64,000 bases of DNA from Rhizobium herbae (GCF_017873135.1 NZ_JAGGJV010000002.1:496001-560000), one strand, 5' to 3'; counted from the first letter of the stretch, positions 45,295-55,496 are shown. The notes: a model not told the origin generated them from the letters alone. A program made the numbers and translations.

Positions 45295-46182
45295 TCACGG
45301 AACGATCAGCGTCCCAGCCCCATGCTCCGTGAAGATTTCCAGCAGCACCGAATGGGCCGTCTTGCCGTTGAGGATGACGACGCCTTCGACGCCGCGGGCG
45401 AGCGCTTCGATGCAGGTTTCGACCTTGGGGATCATGCCGCCGGAAATCGTGCCGTCCTTGATCAGCGCATGTGCTTCGGCGACCGAGAGTTCCTTGATCA
45501 GTTCGCCCTTCTTGTCGAGGACGCCGGGAACATCGGTGAGGAACAGCAGGCGGGTGGCGTGCAGCGCGCCGGCAATGGCGCCGGCAAAGGTGTCGGCGTT
45601 GATGTTGTAGGTGGCGCCATCGCGGCCGGGTGCGACCGGTGCGATGACCGGGATCATTTCGGATTTGGCGAGAAGATCGAGCAGGGTGCGGTCGACTTCG
45701 ATCACTTCGCCGACGAAGCCGAGATCGAGAACGCGCTCGATATTGCTGTCCGGGTCGATGATAGTCTTGCGGGCCTTCTGGGCGAAGACCATGTTGCCGT
45801 CCTTGCCGCAAAGGCCGATCGCCCATTCGCCGGTCTGGTTGATCAGTGCGACGATTTCCTTGTTGATCGAACCGGCCAGCACCATCTCGACGATCTCGAC
45901 GGTCTTGGCATCGGTGACGCGCAGGCCGCCTTCGAATTTCGATTCGATGCCCATCTTGGTCAGCATCGCACCGATCTGCGGGCCGCCGCCGTGGACGACG
46001 ATCGGGTTGACGCCGGACTGTTTCAACAGCGCGATATCCGCGGCAAAGGCCTTGCCGAGCTCGGCATTGCCCATGGCGTGGCCGCCATATTTGACGACGA
46101 TCGTCTTGTTCTCGTAGCGCTGCATATAGGGCAGCGCCTTGGCGAGAAGATTTGCCTGGATTTCGCTTTCGGATGCGGACAT
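45295..46182 (-). CDS. argB: Acetylglutamate kinase
   Basis: ArgB phosphorylates N-acetylglutamate in arginine synthesis. The 295-residue protein has [12 protein letters not shown] near residue 28 and [13 protein letters not shown] near 63, plus the C-terminal [16 protein letters not shown]. An N-terminal helix of about 20 residues before the kinase core is typical of the arginine-inhibited hexameric form, so feedback control by arginine is likely. In relatives it follows engB directly. Confidence 0.96.
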   Translation of the reverse strand: MSASESEIQANLLAKALPYMQRYENKTIVVKYGGHAMGNAELGKAFAADIALLKQSGVNPIVVHGGGPQIGAMLTKMGIESKFEGGLRVTDAKTVEIVEMVLAGSINKEIVALINQTGEWAIGLCGKDGNMVFAQKARKTIIDPDSNIERVLDLGFVGEVIEVDRTLLDLLAKSEMIPVIAPVAPGRDGATYNINADTFAGAIAGALHATRLLFLTDVPGVLDKKGELIKELSVAEAHALIKDGTISGGMIPKVETCIEALARGVEGVVILNGKTAHSVLLEIFTEHGAGTLIVP

Positions 46183-46368
46183 GGGAATACCTCGAAATTA
46201 GCCGGGTGCTGTTTAGCGCAAGTTGCCGGTGGAGGGAATGATCAGCAGTAAAGATAAAGCCGGTGTGACATCGGCTGTGGTTGCCGACTTTATCTGATGC
46301 GGATCCCTTTTTATCCCCCGCCTTGTGCCCTATGTTCGCCGCTGACGGGGCGAGGACCGGAAGCATCG

Positions 46369-46908
46369 ATGGCCATAGACGACATTTCCACGCTGATCGG
46401 CAGGGTCTCGCTGCGGGACCGCGCCGCGTTCTCCGCCCTCTACCGGCTGACCAGCCCGAAACTTTTTGCCATTTGCGTCCGTATCTTGCGGGACCGGACG
46501 GAGGCGGAAGAAGCCTTGCAGGAAATCTACATCAAGATCTGGCAGCGGGCCGACCGGTATGCGAGCGGCGACACCAATCCGATGTCCTGGCTTTCGGCGA
46601 TCGCGCGCAATCATGCGATTGACACCCTGCGGGCGCGAAAGCCAGTGGCAAACACCATTGACGAGGCATATGATCTCGCCGATTCTGCTCCGGACCCGGA
46701 AAAAACCGCCATCAATACGGCGGAGGGCCGCCGGATCGACACGTGCATGAACGAACTCGAGGCGGACCGGGCGGAAGCCGTGCGCAAGGCCTATGTCGAG
46801 GGACTGAGCTACCAGGAACTGGCCGATCTTTTCGGCACGCCGCTGAATACGATGCGAACGTGGCTGCGCCGCAGCCTGTTGAAACTGAGAGAGTGCATGG
46901 AGCGATGA
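46369..46908 (+). CDS. ECF-family RNA polymerase sigma factor
   Basis: The 179-residue protein has sigma region 2 at about residues 15–80 (FSALYRLTSPKLFAICVRIL, and EALQEIYIKIWQRADRY) and region 4 at about 125–175 (VEGLSYQELADLFGTPLNTM). There is no extra domain. The anti-sigma gene overlaps its end by four bases, so the two are coupled. Such sigma factors usually control their own operon and envelope or oxidative stress genes; the fasciclin and exported MsrB genes downstream are candidates. Confidence 0.93.
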   Translation: MAIDDISTLIGRVSLRDRAAFSALYRLTSPKLFAICVRILRDRTEAEEALQEIYIKIWQRADRYASGDTNPMSWLSAIARNHAIDTLRARKPVANTIDEAYDLADSAPDPEKTAINTAEGRRIDTCMNELEADRAEAVRKAYVEGLSYQELADLFGTPLNTMRTWLRRSLLKLRECMER

Positions 46909-47627
46909 CCACACAGAACCCCGAAAGCGGAGATTCCCGTCGCGACCAGGTGATCGCGGGCGAATATGTGCTGGGTGTTCTGTCCGCCGATGATCGCCGC
47001 AAAGTCGAGGCACGCATGGTTCTCGACGGCGCCTTCGCGGCCATGGTCGATCATTGGCAGAGCAATCTTTCCTCCTTCGACGATGCCTATGAGCCGATCG
47101 CGCCGCCGCCGCAGGTGCTGGTTGCCGTCGAGCGCCGGCTGTTTGCCGACCAGACGAGACCGGTTGCGGCAGCAGGCGGGGTCTGGAACTCGCTGGCTCT
47201 CTGGCGCGTGCTGACGCTGGCGTCCGTCGCGTGTCTTGTCACCGTTGCGACATTCTCGTCCGGCATCCTGACGCCGGCAAGCCAGACGCAGCCACTGGTG
47301 GCCGAGTTGACCGGGGACGCCAGCACAACGATCAATCTTCTGGCGCAATACGATGCCGGCAGCGGCGCGCTGAAAATTACGCCGGTTGCAGCCAGGCAGG
47401 CGGAAACCAAATCGCTGGAACTCTGGCTGATCGAAGGCGACAACCCCGCCAAGTCGCTCGGTGTCCTGCCGCAGACCGGCGAGGGCGAGATCATCATTCC
47501 GCAAGAACTGCGCTCCAGGTTCGGAGCGGGCGTCACCCTTGCCGTCAGCGTCGAGCCCTTCGGCGGCTCGCCGACCGGGACCGCGACCGGGCCGGTGGTC
47601 GCCGTTGGCAAGACGCGTCTGCCATAG
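46905..47627 (+). CDS. RskA-type anti-sigma factor
   Basis: The 240-residue protein holds the ECF sigma factor inactive. It has an N-terminal anti-sigma domain (about residues 1–80, with QVIAGEYVLGVLSADDRRKV), one membrane span at about 104–124 (LTLASVACLVTVATFSSGIL) and a periplasmic RskA domain ending the protein. Signal release would be by proteolysis of the membrane segment, as in relatives. ATG overlaps the sigma stop (ATGA type), and a strong terminator follows. Confidence 0.9.
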   Translation: MTTQNPESGDSRRDQVIAGEYVLGVLSADDRRKVEARMVLDGAFAAMVDHWQSNLSSFDDAYEPIAPPPQVLVAVERRLFADQTRPVAAAGGVWNSLALWRVLTLASVACLVTVATFSSGILTPASQTQPLVAELTGDASTTINLLAQYDAGSGALKITPVAARQAETKSLELWLIEGDNPAKSLGVLPQTGEGEIIIPQELRSRFGAGVTLAVSVEPFGGSPTGTATGPVVAVGKTRLP

Positions 47628-47659
47628 ACGGCGACGCTTCACGTTAGCTTTTGCTTACC

Positions 47660-47693
47660 AAATGCTGCGCCCGAAAGGGCGCAGCATTTTTTC
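47660..47693 (+). terminator. Strong Rho-independent terminator after the anti-sigma gene
   Basis: AATGCTGCGCCC pairs exactly with GGGCGCAGCATT around GAAA, followed by six T. It separates the sigma/anti-sigma operon from the fasciclin gene. Confidence 0.93.
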
Positions 47694-47876
47694 GATCGCT
47701 CTGTAGATTGTCATAAAACCATAAAAAATCAAATATTTGGAGAATTCGTATTTTTCCTGAAACTCTTTCGGAAAACCTCCCGTTCCTCGCTTTGTCCTCT
47801 GCAGGGAACATGAATTCCAGAAAAATTGGGAGAGGCCCGCATCGCGGGTCAACGAGATCAACAGGAAGGAATAGAA

Positions 47877-48434
47877 ATGTTCAAGTCCATGCTGCGCACG
47901 GTTACCGTCGCCTCGATACTGGCCGCCGGCACTTTTGCCGCACACGCCGAAAACCCGATGGTCGGCGGCGCACCGATGTACGACAACAAGAATATTGTCG
48001 AGAATGCCGTTAACTCCAAGGACCACACGACGCTGGTCGCTGCCGTGAAGGCCGCCGGTCTCGTCGAAACGCTGTCCGGTGCCGGCCCGTTCACGGTGTT
48101 CGCCCCGACCAACGAGGCATTTGCCGCCCTGCCGGCCGGTACCGTCGACACGCTGCTGAAGCCCGAGAACAAGGACATGCTGACCAAGGTGCTGACCTGC
48201 CATGTGGTCTCTGCCAATGCGATGTCCGATGCCATCTCCAAGATGGTGGCCGACGATGGCGGTACCCATGACGTCAAGACGGTTGGCGGTTGCGTGCTGA
48301 AGGCCAAGGCTGACGGCGGCAAGATCACGCTGACGGATGAAACCGGCGGGGTCGCCACCGTCACAATCGCCGACGTCAAGCAGTCGAACGGCGTCATCCA
48401 CGTGATCGACAAGGTTCTGCTGCCGAAGGCCTGA
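47877..48434 (+). CDS. Exported fasciclin-domain protein
   Basis: The 185-residue protein has a signal peptide (residues 1–25, cleavage after AHA) and one FAS1 domain at about residues 40–185 (GPFTVFAPTNEAFAALPAGT, and GVIHVIDKVLLPK). FAS1 domains mediate adhesion between cells or matrix; a bacterial role in attachment or host contact is possible. A strong AGGAAGGA site precedes ATG 47877. It follows the ECF sigma/anti-sigma operon but has its own leader of about 180 bases. Confidence 0.93.
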   Translation: MFKSMLRTVTVASILAAGTFAAHAENPMVGGAPMYDNKNIVENAVNSKDHTTLVAAVKAAGLVETLSGAGPFTVFAPTNEAFAALPAGTVDTLLKPENKDMLTKVLTCHVVSANAMSDAISKMVADDGGTHDVKTVGGCVLKAKADGGKITLTDETGGVATVTIADVKQSNGVIHVIDKVLLPKA

Positions 48435-48522
48435 TCGGCTTCTCGGCAATAGGGATTGGGAGCCGGATGTATTTTCGAATGCATTTTCGGCGCCGGGCCG
48501 GAGACCCAACCTCTCCGGCCTC

Positions 48523-48557
48523 AAGGCCACCGGTCACCACGCACCGGTGGCCTTTTT
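48523..48557 (+). terminator. Strong Rho-independent terminator after the fasciclin gene
   Basis: AAGGCCACCGGT pairs exactly with ACCGGTGGCCTT around an eight-base loop, followed by TTT. Confidence 0.9.
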
Positions 48558-48675
48558 ATATCGTATTCAAGCAGTTCCTCACGCGGGATTGATCGCCAAT
48601 TGTTTTGCCGCGCAGCGAACGGCGCATTAGTCTGGCGGGGAATTGCCGAAGCCATTCGCCAGACTGGAGAACATC

Positions 48676-49167
48676 ATGACGAGCCGACGCTTTTTTCTTC
48701 TTTCCGGAGTTGCCATTGCCGCTACAGCAGCGTTTCGCGGCTTTGCCCCGCAGAGCATCGCCGCCGAAACATTCGAAGTGACGAAAACCGACGCGGAATG
48801 GAAGGCCATCCTCAATGACGAGCAGTATCAGATCCTGCGTCACGAGGACACCGAGCGGCCGTTCACCAGCGCCCTCAACACCGAGAAGCGCAAGGGCACA
48901 TTCCATTGCGCCGGCTGCGACCTGCCGGTCTATTCGTCCGAAGCGAAATATGACAGCGGCACCGGCTGGCCGAGCTTCTGGGAAGCGCTGCCGAACGCGA
49001 TCGCCACGCGCGAGGATACATCGCTGTTCATGACGCGGACCGAATGTCACTGCCGCCGCTGCGGCGGGCATATGGGCCATATCTTCGATGACGGTCCGCA
49101 GCCGACCGGCATGCGCCATTGCATCAACGGGATGGCAATGACGTTCACACCGGCCTCGGCGGCCTGA
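48676..49167 (+). CDS. msrB: Exported methionine-R-sulfoxide reductase
   Basis: MsrB repairs oxidised methionine (R form). The 163-residue protein starts MTSRRFFLLSGVAIAATAA, a signal sequence with a twin-arginine pair, so it probably works in the periplasm. The zinc site is CAGCD plus CRRCGG, and the catalytic Cys is in RHCINGMAM (usually RYCINS). The resolving region is normal. GGAGA precedes ATG 48676. The ECF/fasciclin genes upstream suggest a shared stress setting, but a terminator separates them. Confidence 0.92.
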   Translation: MTSRRFFLLSGVAIAATAAFRGFAPQSIAAETFEVTKTDAEWKAILNDEQYQILRHEDTERPFTSALNTEKRKGTFHCAGCDLPVYSSEAKYDSGTGWPSFWEALPNAIATREDTSLFMTRTECHCRRCGGHMGHIFDDGPQPTGMRHCINGMAMTFTPASAA

Positions 49168-49200
49168 TCGTCTTCGGGGCTCGAAATGTGACAGGGGCGA

Positions 49201-49854
49201 TCAGGTCGAAATGGCGACCTTGATGGCAGCACGCAGTTCGTCCATGCCGATGCCCTTCTCGGACGACGTCGCAAGGACTTCCGGGAAGGCCGCCGGCCTT
49301 TTCCTGATCTTTTCCAGCGTTTCGGAAATCAGCCGGGGAACCGCCGGTTCCTTGATCTTGTCGGTCTTGGTCAGGACGACCTGATAGGACACTGCCGCCT
49401 TGTCGAGCAGGCTCAGGACGTCGTCGTCGTTCTTCTTGATGCCGTGGCGGCTGTCGATCAGCACATAGACGCGCTTCAGCGTCGAGCGGCCGCGCAGATA
49501 GTCGAAAACCAGCTTGGTCCAGGCATCGACATGTTCCTTCGGCGCCTGCGCATAGCCGTAGCCGGGCATGTCGACCAGTGCCATCGGCGGCAAGTCGCCG
49601 GGTTCGCCGGAATAGCCGTCCGGCACGAAATAGTTGAGCTCCTGGGTGCGGCCCGGCGTATTGGACGTGCGGGCAAGGCCCTTCTGCCCGACCAGGCCAT
49701 TGATCAGCGAAGACTTGCCGACATTCGAGCGGCCGGCAAAGGCAATCTCCAGCGGACCTTCCGGCGGCAGGAACTTCATCGACGGCACGCCGCGGATGAA
49801 AATCCACGGCCGCCCGAAAAGGGGCTTGTCGTCCTGCGGCTTAACGTCTGTCAT
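49201..49854 (-). CDS. engB: Ribosome biogenesis GTP-binding protein EngB (YihA/YsxC)
   Basis: EngB is a GTPase needed for assembly of the large ribosomal subunit. The 217-residue protein has G1 [11 protein letters not shown]3 DMPGYGYA, G4 TKTDK and a G5 region near the end. ATG 49854 gives [10 protein letters not shown]; the frame is open further upstream. In relatives it follows yidC and precedes argB. Here two EamA genes and a LysR gene come between it and yidC. Confidence 0.96.
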   Translation of the reverse strand: MTDVKPQDDKPLFGRPWIFIRGVPSMKFLPPEGPLEIAFAGRSNVGKSSLINGLVGQKGLARTSNTPGRTQELNYFVPDGYSGEPGDLPPMALVDMPGYGYAQAPKEHVDAWTKLVFDYLRGRSTLKRVYVLIDSRHGIKKNDDDVLSLLDKAAVSYQVVLTKTDKIKEPAVPRLISETLEKIRKRPAAFPEVLATSSEKGIGMDELRAAIKVAIST

Positions 49855-49939
49855 GGCGGTCCTGTCCTTGGCTTTGTCAGAGGACTTCAAGGTTTTGCGC
49901 CGCCATGTCAAGAAAAGTTGCGTTTTGGCCAGTTTTCGC

Positions 49940-50857
49940 TCAGCCAAGCGCCCGTCGCTGGCGCCACATCTCGACGCTGAGATAGGACAGCAGCGCGACC
50001 AGCACGACCGTTCCGCCGATGACGGTGTTGGTGCTGGGGATCTCGCCATGGATCAGCGCCACCCAGAGGGGCCCAAGCACCGTTTCCGCCGTTCCCAGAA
50101 GTGCGGCCAGCGCAGAGGGGACGAGCCGGGCGCCGGTGACGAACAAGGCCAGTCCCAGGCCGAAATTGAGCGCGCCGAAGGTGACGAGAATGCCAAGTTC
50201 GGGCGGGGTGACACTGAGGCCGGACGACATGATCGCTGCGACCGTGCCGGCGACGACGGTGCCGAAGCAGACGGCCGGCGTCATGCGCACATGGGCGTAG
50301 CGGCGGGTGATCACGGTGGCGAGCGCGAAGACGAAGGCGATCAGGATAGCCAGCGCATCGCCGATCGGTGAAACCGCACCGCTCATGGAATCCGACACCA
50401 TGATGGCAACGCCGCCGATGACGGCGGCGATGGCAAACCATGTCAGAAGCGAGACGCGCTCGCGGAAAACCATCCAGCTGATGAGCGCGGCGATCAGCGG
50501 CACGCCGGCCTGGATGAGAACGACGTTGGCGACCGTGGTATAGGCGAGCGCCAGGATGAAGGAGGTGGAGGCGATGGCAAAGCAGAGGCCGACGGCGACA
50601 CCCGGCAGGCCCATGCTGCGGAACAGTGTGACCGTGCCGCGCGGGCCGTTGCGCAGAAGCATGAAGCCAAGCAGGAACAGTGCGGCAAACAGCGAGCGCC
50701 AGAAGACGATGGTCCAGCTATCCTCGATATGAAGGAAGCGCGCCAGCGTGCCGCCGAAGCTCCAGACGATGGCGGAACCGAGGACGAGCGCGGCGCCCTG
50801 CACCGGGCTCTGTGGTCCGGCGTTTACGGATTGCGGCAGGGCGGAGGGCTGCGACAT
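49940..50857 (-). CDS. EamA-family drug/metabolite transporter
   Basis: The 305-residue protein has ten predicted membrane spans in two EamA repeats ([20 protein letters not shown] in the first, [20 protein letters not shown] in the second). It lies in tandem with another EamA gene on the same strand, 93 bases apart. The substrate is unknown. Confidence 0.92.
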   Translation of the reverse strand: MSQPSALPQSVNAGPQSPVQGAALVLGSAIVWSFGGTLARFLHIEDSWTIVFWRSLFAALFLLGFMLLRNGPRGTVTLFRSMGLPGVAVGLCFAIASTSFILALAYTTVANVVLIQAGVPLIAALISWMVFRERVSLLTWFAIAAVIGGVAIMVSDSMSGAVSPIGDALAILIAFVFALATVITRRYAHVRMTPAVCFGTVVAGTVAAIMSSGLSVTPPELGILVTFGALNFGLGLALFVTGARLVPSALAALLGTAETVLGPLWVALIHGEIPSTNTVIGGTVVLVALLSYLSVEMWRQRRALG

Positions 50858-50950
50858 GGCAAGAATCCAATTGCGGTGAGCGTAGTTTAAAAGCGAACGG
50901 GAGGATGGGCGCCGATATTCGCGACAGAGCCCTGTCGCAAATCCCGTATG

Positions 50951-51892
50951 TCATCGATCGCTCGCAGGCACGTTTTCCGGCACGGGTTTGATAACGGCAA
51001 GCACGATCCCGCCGATGGCGATGATCGCCGCGCCGGCGATGACGCCCGTGGTCGGGATCTCATTGAAAAACAGAAACCCGATGAGCGCGGCAAAGACAAG
51101 CCACGCATAGTCGACCGGCCCGACGATCGCGAGCGAGGCAAGCCGGTAGCCGCGCACGACGCAGTATTGCGCCGTAACGGCGATGGGGCCGAGCAGGAGA
51201 AAGGGAACCATGGCGGACAGGGACATGGTTTTCCAGGTCATCACCGCCGGCACGGCCAAAAGGATGATGCCGAAGCCGTTGACATGAAGAAGGACCGTCA
51301 GCGGCCGGTCGGCATGGGAGAGAACGCGAATCATCAGGCCTTCGATGGCCAGCAGGGCGGCACCGAGAACGGCAATCGCCGCGGGTATGAGATAGGCCGG
51401 CTGGAATTGCGTGAACGCACCACGCGAGACCATGATGAAGCCTGCACCGGCGAAACTGAGCGTGATGCCGACCATATGCTGTTTGGTCACGGTCTCCTTC
51501 AGGATGAGAACGGCAAGCGGAATGACGAAAACAACATAGAGCAGGCCGAGCGCGGTCGCATCGACGATCGGCATCTCAGCCGAGGAATAGATCAGCGCGA
51601 AACCGCCCGAAACGCCGAAGACAGCGCGCGCCGCATGCGAAAACGGCCGGTCGCTGCGATAGGCGCGCATACTTCCGCCCTTGCAGGCGACGACGCCGAG
51701 CAATGTCGCAAAACCACTGACATAGCGAAGAAACTGGATCTGAACGACGGACGTGCTTTCTCCGCCGAATTTTCCCGATGCGAAGATCAAGGAAAATAAC
51801 GCCGTTCCGAGTACGACCCAGATCATCGCCTCGGCATTCGAATTCAGCAGGTTCTTCCGCAAGACCTTATCTTTCAATGGTTTCTCCCGCAT
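50951..51892 (-). CDS. EamA-family drug/metabolite transporter
   Basis: The 313-residue protein has ten predicted membrane spans and two EamA repeats (SSAEMPIVDATALGLLYVVF in the first, RGYRLASLAIVGPVDYAWLV in the second). ATG 51892 was chosen because the first span begins 22 residues later; the open frame upstream is antisense to the LysR gene. It is divergent from the LysR regulator, 63 bases away, which probably controls it. Confidence 0.9.
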   Translation of the reverse strand: MREKPLKDKVLRKNLLNSNAEAMIWVVLGTALFSLIFASGKFGGESTSVVQIQFLRYVSGFATLLGVVACKGGSMRAYRSDRPFSHAARAVFGVSGGFALIYSSAEMPIVDATALGLLYVVFVIPLAVLILKETVTKQHMVGITLSFAGAGFIMVSRGAFTQFQPAYLIPAAIAVLGAALLAIEGLMIRVLSHADRPLTVLLHVNGFGIILLAVPAVMTWKTMSLSAMVPFLLLGPIAVTAQYCVVRGYRLASLAIVGPVDYAWLVFAALIGFLFFNEIPTTGVIAGAAIIAIGGIVLAVIKPVPENVPASDR

Positions 51893-51955
51893 GTCTTGCC
51901 AAATCGGCCGCCTGTATTGCAAATTCGATTTTTGAACCCTGGATGAGTATTTTCG

Positions 51956-52834
51956 ATGCAGAACAAGCGAAGCGTCTCGCTCAATGCGGTGCGGATTTTT
52001 GTCCTGACCGCCCGCCATCTCAGCATTTCGCAGGCTGCTGCAGAGGTCGGCGTGACCCCGAGTGCGGTCAGCCATCAGATCAAGAAGCTGGAAGGCGAGT
52101 TGGGCCTGGCTCTTTTCAAGAGGAGCCATAACTTCCTGGTGCTGACGGACGCCGGACGCCGTTTCTACGACGATGCCGCCGCAGCAATCGCCGCGATCGA
52201 TCGCTCGGCGGAAGCGCTGAGTCGCGATCAGAACGAAATCGTCGTGCGTGTCTCCATGTCCCTGGCCGTTCGCTGGCTGATCCCGGCCCTGGAGCGGTTC
52301 AAGGTGATCCACCCGGCGGCCCGTGTCCGTGTGGAGACGAAGATTGCCTCCGACATATCCCTCGGGTCCTGCGATCTTGCCATCTCCTACCATCGTGCCG
52401 GCTCGGCGCCTGTGGAGGGCGAGTGGCTCGCCGCCGACATGAGCCGTCCCGTCGCATCGCCGGCTCTTCTGGCGGCCGCACAATATGAAGGCACCGGTGA
52501 CCTCGGGAGGATCCCAGCCCTTCAATGCGCGCAGGACAATTGGGACTGGGCGCTGTGGGCCCGCACCCTCGGCCTCGATCGGAACGCCATACAGATCCAG
52601 CATGTGTTCGACACCGACGATGCCGCCCTGCATGCCGCGACCGCGGGATTGGGGATGGTTCTTGCGCCGGCATTTTTGACGGAGCGCGAAATCCGTTCCG
52701 GGGGGCTGGTGGCCTTGCCCGGTTTCGGCCCGGTGGATCTCGGCCACTATCGTGTCGTCTTTCAACGCCACGAAAACCGCATGACGCGGAAATTCCGAAA
52801 ATGGCTCGGCGAGGAAATGCAGCGCATGTTGTAG
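51956..52834 (+). CDS. LysR-family transcriptional regulator
   Basis: The 292-residue protein has an N-terminal helix-turn-helix (residues 8–66, with ISQAAAEVGVTPSAVSHQIK) and a type 2 periplasmic-binding-like sensor domain. It resembles the GcvA subgroup. LysR genes typically control the adjacent divergent gene, here an EamA transporter. The short intergenic gap would hold both promoters and the binding site. Confidence 0.93.
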   Translation: MQNKRSVSLNAVRIFVLTARHLSISQAAAEVGVTPSAVSHQIKKLEGELGLALFKRSHNFLVLTDAGRRFYDDAAAAIAAIDRSAEALSRDQNEIVVRVSMSLAVRWLIPALERFKVIHPAARVRVETKIASDISLGSCDLAISYHRAGSAPVEGEWLAADMSRPVASPALLAAAQYEGTGDLGRIPALQCAQDNWDWALWARTLGLDRNAIQIQHVFDTDDAALHAATAGLGMVLAPAFLTEREIRSGGLVALPGFGPVDLGHYRVVFQRHENRMTRKFRKWLGEEMQRML

Positions 52835-52877
52835 CGACGGCGGAAAAGCCGCTCGCAGGGTTCAGGCTTTGCGCAAG

Positions 52878-52915
52878 AAAAAGCCCCGGTTCAGTGTTGT
52901 GAACCGGGGCTTTTC
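52878..52915. terminator. Strong two-way terminator between LysR and yidC
   Basis: AAAAAGCCCCGGTTCA pairs with TGAACCGGGGCTTTT around a six-base loop, with T or A runs on both sides. It can end both the lysR transcript and the rpmH–rnpA–yidC transcript. Confidence 0.93.
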
Positions 52916-52938
52916 AAGTCGTGATTTCCGCTTCCGGC

Positions 52939-54726
52939 CTATTCGGCCGGTTTCGGTTTCTTCGCGAACAATCCTTTCAGATTGTCGAACAGTTCGATCT
53001 TGGCGCCATGGCGTTTCATGATGAAAGCCTGCTGGGTGATCGACAGCGTGTTGTTCCAGGCCCAGTAGATGACCAGACCGGCCGGGAAGGTGGCCAGCAT
53101 GAAGGTGAAGACCAGCGGCATCCAGGTGAACAGCATCGCCTGGGTCGGATCCGGCGGCGTCGGGTTCATGCGCATCTGCAGGAACATGGTGACACCCATG
53201 ATCAAGGGCCATACGCCGATCATCAGCATATGCGGTACCTCGAAGGGAAGCAGGCCGAACAGGTTGAACAGCGAGGTCGGATCCGGAGCGGACAGGTCCT
53301 GGATCCAGCCGAAGAACGGCGCGTGGCGCATTTCGATGGTGACGTAGATCACCTTGTAGAGGGCGAAGAACACCGGGATCTGCAACAGGATCGGCCAGCA
53401 GCCGGCAATCGGGTTGATCTTCTCTTCCTTGTAAAGCTGCATCATGCCCTGCTGCAGCGCCATGCGGTCGTCGCCGTGCTTCTTCTTCAGTTCCTCCATC
53501 TTCGGCTGAACCTTCTTCATGTTCGCCATCGAAGCGTACTGCTTGCTGGCGAGCGGGAAGAACAGCGCCTTGACGACGACGGTCGTTGCGAGAATGGCGA
53601 CACCGAAGTTTCCGAAATAGCGGAAGAAGAAGTCCATCAGTTTGAACATCGGCTTGGTGATGAAGTAGAACCAGCCCCAGTCGATCAAGAGGTCGAACTG
53701 CGGGATCGAGTAGGACTTCTCATAGCCATCGACCAGCGGCACCTGCTTGGCGCCGGCGAAAACCAGCATCTTCAGGTCGGTGGACTGGCCAGGCGCGATC
53801 GTGACGGCATCCTGCTTGTAGTCCGCCTGAAAGCGCGGCCGGCCATCGGTGAAATGTGCGTATTTGGATTCGTAGGCAAGGTTCTGTGGCGGCACGATTG
53901 TCGCAGCCCAATACTTGTCCGTGATACCGATCCAGCCGGTTGTAGCCTTCTCATGGTTAGCCGGTACGTCGTTCTCAACCTTGCCATAGGCCACTTCGTT
54001 GAGGCCATGCTCGCCGATCACGCCGATGAAGCCTTCGTGAAGAACGTAGGCGCTCGGCGTGGTCGGCTTGTTGAAGCGGGTCACCCGGCCGTAAGCCGAA
54101 AGCGCAGCCGGAGCTGCCGCACCATTGGTGATCTTGTCGTTGATCTGGAACATGAAATGTTCATCGATCGAGATCGCTCGCTCAAATACGATACCCTTCT
54201 CGTTGGTAAAGGTCAGCACGACAGGCGTTTCGGTCGTCAGCTTGTCGCCGCTCTTGACCGTCCAGACCGTCGTCGGGCCAGGAACCGTGCCGGTCGCCTC
54301 GTTGCCGATATAGCCGAGTTCGGTGAAATAGCCGTCATTGGTATCGGCCGGGCTGAAGAGGGTGATCAGCGGGCTCTTGTCGTCGACAGTCTCGTGATAT
54401 TCCTTGAGCTTCAGGTCGTCGAAGCGGGCGCCGGTCAGATTGATCGAGCCGCTGAGCGCTGCCGTGTCGATGGATACACGGGCAGACTTGGCGATTGCCT
54501 GGTCGCGGCTTTCGACGGCGCCGGGGACAGCTCCGTTTGCCGGCTGGGCCTGGCCCGAAACGGCAGGTGTGCCGGCGGGCTGGGTCTGCTGGGTGATCTT
54601 CTGCTGGGCTTCCGCCGCGAGACGTTCCTTCTCCATCTTCGGATTGACGTAGAGAAACTGCCAGGCGATCAGAATGAGCACCGACAGGGCGATCGCCACG
54701 AAGTAGTTGCGGTTTTTTTCCATCAT
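52939..54726 (-). CDS. yidC: Membrane protein insertase YidC
   Basis: YidC inserts and folds proteins in the cytoplasmic membrane, alone or with SecYEG. The 595-residue protein has an N-terminal span (residues 8–26, [19 protein letters not shown]), a large periplasmic domain to about residue 350 and the conserved five-span core starting near [20 protein letters not shown]. The core includes [15 protein letters not shown] charged loops and [20 protein letters not shown]. The start overlaps the rnpA stop. Size and layout are normal for an alphaproteobacterium. Confidence 0.97.
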   Translation of the reverse strand: MMEKNRNYFVAIALSVLILIAWQFLYVNPKMEKERLAAEAQQKITQQTQPAGTPAVSGQAQPANGAVPGAVESRDQAIAKSARVSIDTAALSGSINLTGARFDDLKLKEYHETVDDKSPLITLFSPADTNDGYFTELGYIGNEATGTVPGPTTVWTVKSGDKLTTETPVVLTFTNEKGIVFERAISIDEHFMFQINDKITNGAAAPAALSAYGRVTRFNKPTTPSAYVLHEGFIGVIGEHGLNEVAYGKVENDVPANHEKATTGWIGITDKYWAATIVPPQNLAYESKYAHFTDGRPRFQADYKQDAVTIAPGQSTDLKMLVFAGAKQVPLVDGYEKSYSIPQFDLLIDWGWFYFITKPMFKLMDFFFRYFGNFGVAILATTVVVKALFFPLASKQYASMANMKKVQPKMEELKKKHGDDRMALQQGMMQLYKEEKINPIAGCWPILLQIPVFFALYKVIYVTIEMRHAPFFGWIQDLSAPDPTSLFNLFGLLPFEVPHMLMIGVWPLIMGVTMFLQMRMNPTPPDPTQAMLFTWMPLVFTFMLATFPAGLVIYWAWNNTLSITQQAFIMKRHGAKIELFDNLKGLFAKKPKPAE

Positions 54727-55109
54727 TCTTTCCTGGAGCCGGCCGGCGGCCGTGAATATTTTTGCTTGTTTTCGATCCGCTCGCTGAGGGTCTTGCCGAT
54801 CCGCTCGAAGGGCGCGTTCAAGAGGTCGCGTCTGGCGACAATCACATAGTCATGTCCGGGCTTCATTGCAAATCCGGCGGAAAGCCGCACGGCCTCCTTG
54901 AGACGCCGGCGCATCCGGTTGCGCTCGACGGCATTGCCATGCTTCTTGGTGACGGTAAAACCGACACGCGGCCCGGTTTCCGGTTCGCCGCGATCAAGAA
55001 CTTCGAGAAGGAACAGAGGGCCTTTCCGCTGCTCTCCCTTGCGCACAGCAAGAAACTGCGGCCGGCTTTTCAGCCGCCCGGCAGTTGGGTTGTGCTTGGG
55101 TGATGTCAT
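54723..55109 (-). CDS. rnpA: Ribonuclease P protein component
   Basis: RnpA helps the RNase P RNA to mature tRNA 5' ends. The 128-residue basic protein has the RNR motif [14 protein letters not shown] near residue 73 and [15 protein letters not shown] before it. ATG 55109 gives [11 protein letters not shown]. It lies 135 bases after rpmH and overlaps yidC by four bases, the classic rpmH–rnpA–yidC order. Confidence 0.94.
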   Translation of the reverse strand: MTSPKHNPTAGRLKSRPQFLAVRKGEQRKGPLFLLEVLDRGEPETGPRVGFTVTKKHGNAVERNRMRRRLKEAVRLSAGFAMKPGHDYVIVARRDLLNAPFERIGKTLSERIENKQKYSRPPAGSRKE

Positions 55110-55244
55110 TCGCCCGCGCTCCTTCTGGGAACAGGAGCAACCGAAGGCCACGGGGACGTTTCGGTGATGCTCCGGCGCCGTGAGGCTGCGCGTGCAGGTT
55201 TCGCGAAGGTTAGTGCGCGAAGACGCGGCACGCGCCAGACGGCC

Positions 55245-55382
55245 TTAAGCCGACAGACGCTTGCGGCCACGTGCCCGGCGGGCAACGATAACCTTGCGGC
55301 CACCCTTGGTGGCAATACGTGCACGGAAGCCGTGACGGCGCTTGCGAACAAGCTTGGACGGTTGATAGGTACGCTTCGTCAT
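55245..55382 (-). CDS. rpmH: Large-subunit ribosomal protein bL34
   Basis: The 45-residue, strongly basic protein begins [20 protein letters not shown] and ends RGRKRLSA, which is diagnostic for bL34. It is one residue longer than many relatives because of the Thr after the start. It is the first gene of the rpmH–rnpA–yidC operon and has a near-consensus promoter about 115 bases upstream. Confidence 0.97.
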   Translation of the reverse strand: MTKRTYQPSKLVRKRRHGFRARIATKGGRKVIVARRARGRKRLSA

Positions 55383-55496
55383 TTATTTTAATACCGCGGT
55401 GTGCGGCCCTTCTTGGGTTTGCTTCTTAGCAAGGGAGCGTTACGTTCCGGGCATGGCATTGCACAGGGCAAGGGGACTTGTCCGGACGTGGGCGGC

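Noticed and set aside
52921-54849. Long open frame on the plus strand opposite yidC
   Set aside because: It is the complement of a high-G+C gene; yidC is complete and conserved on the minus strand.
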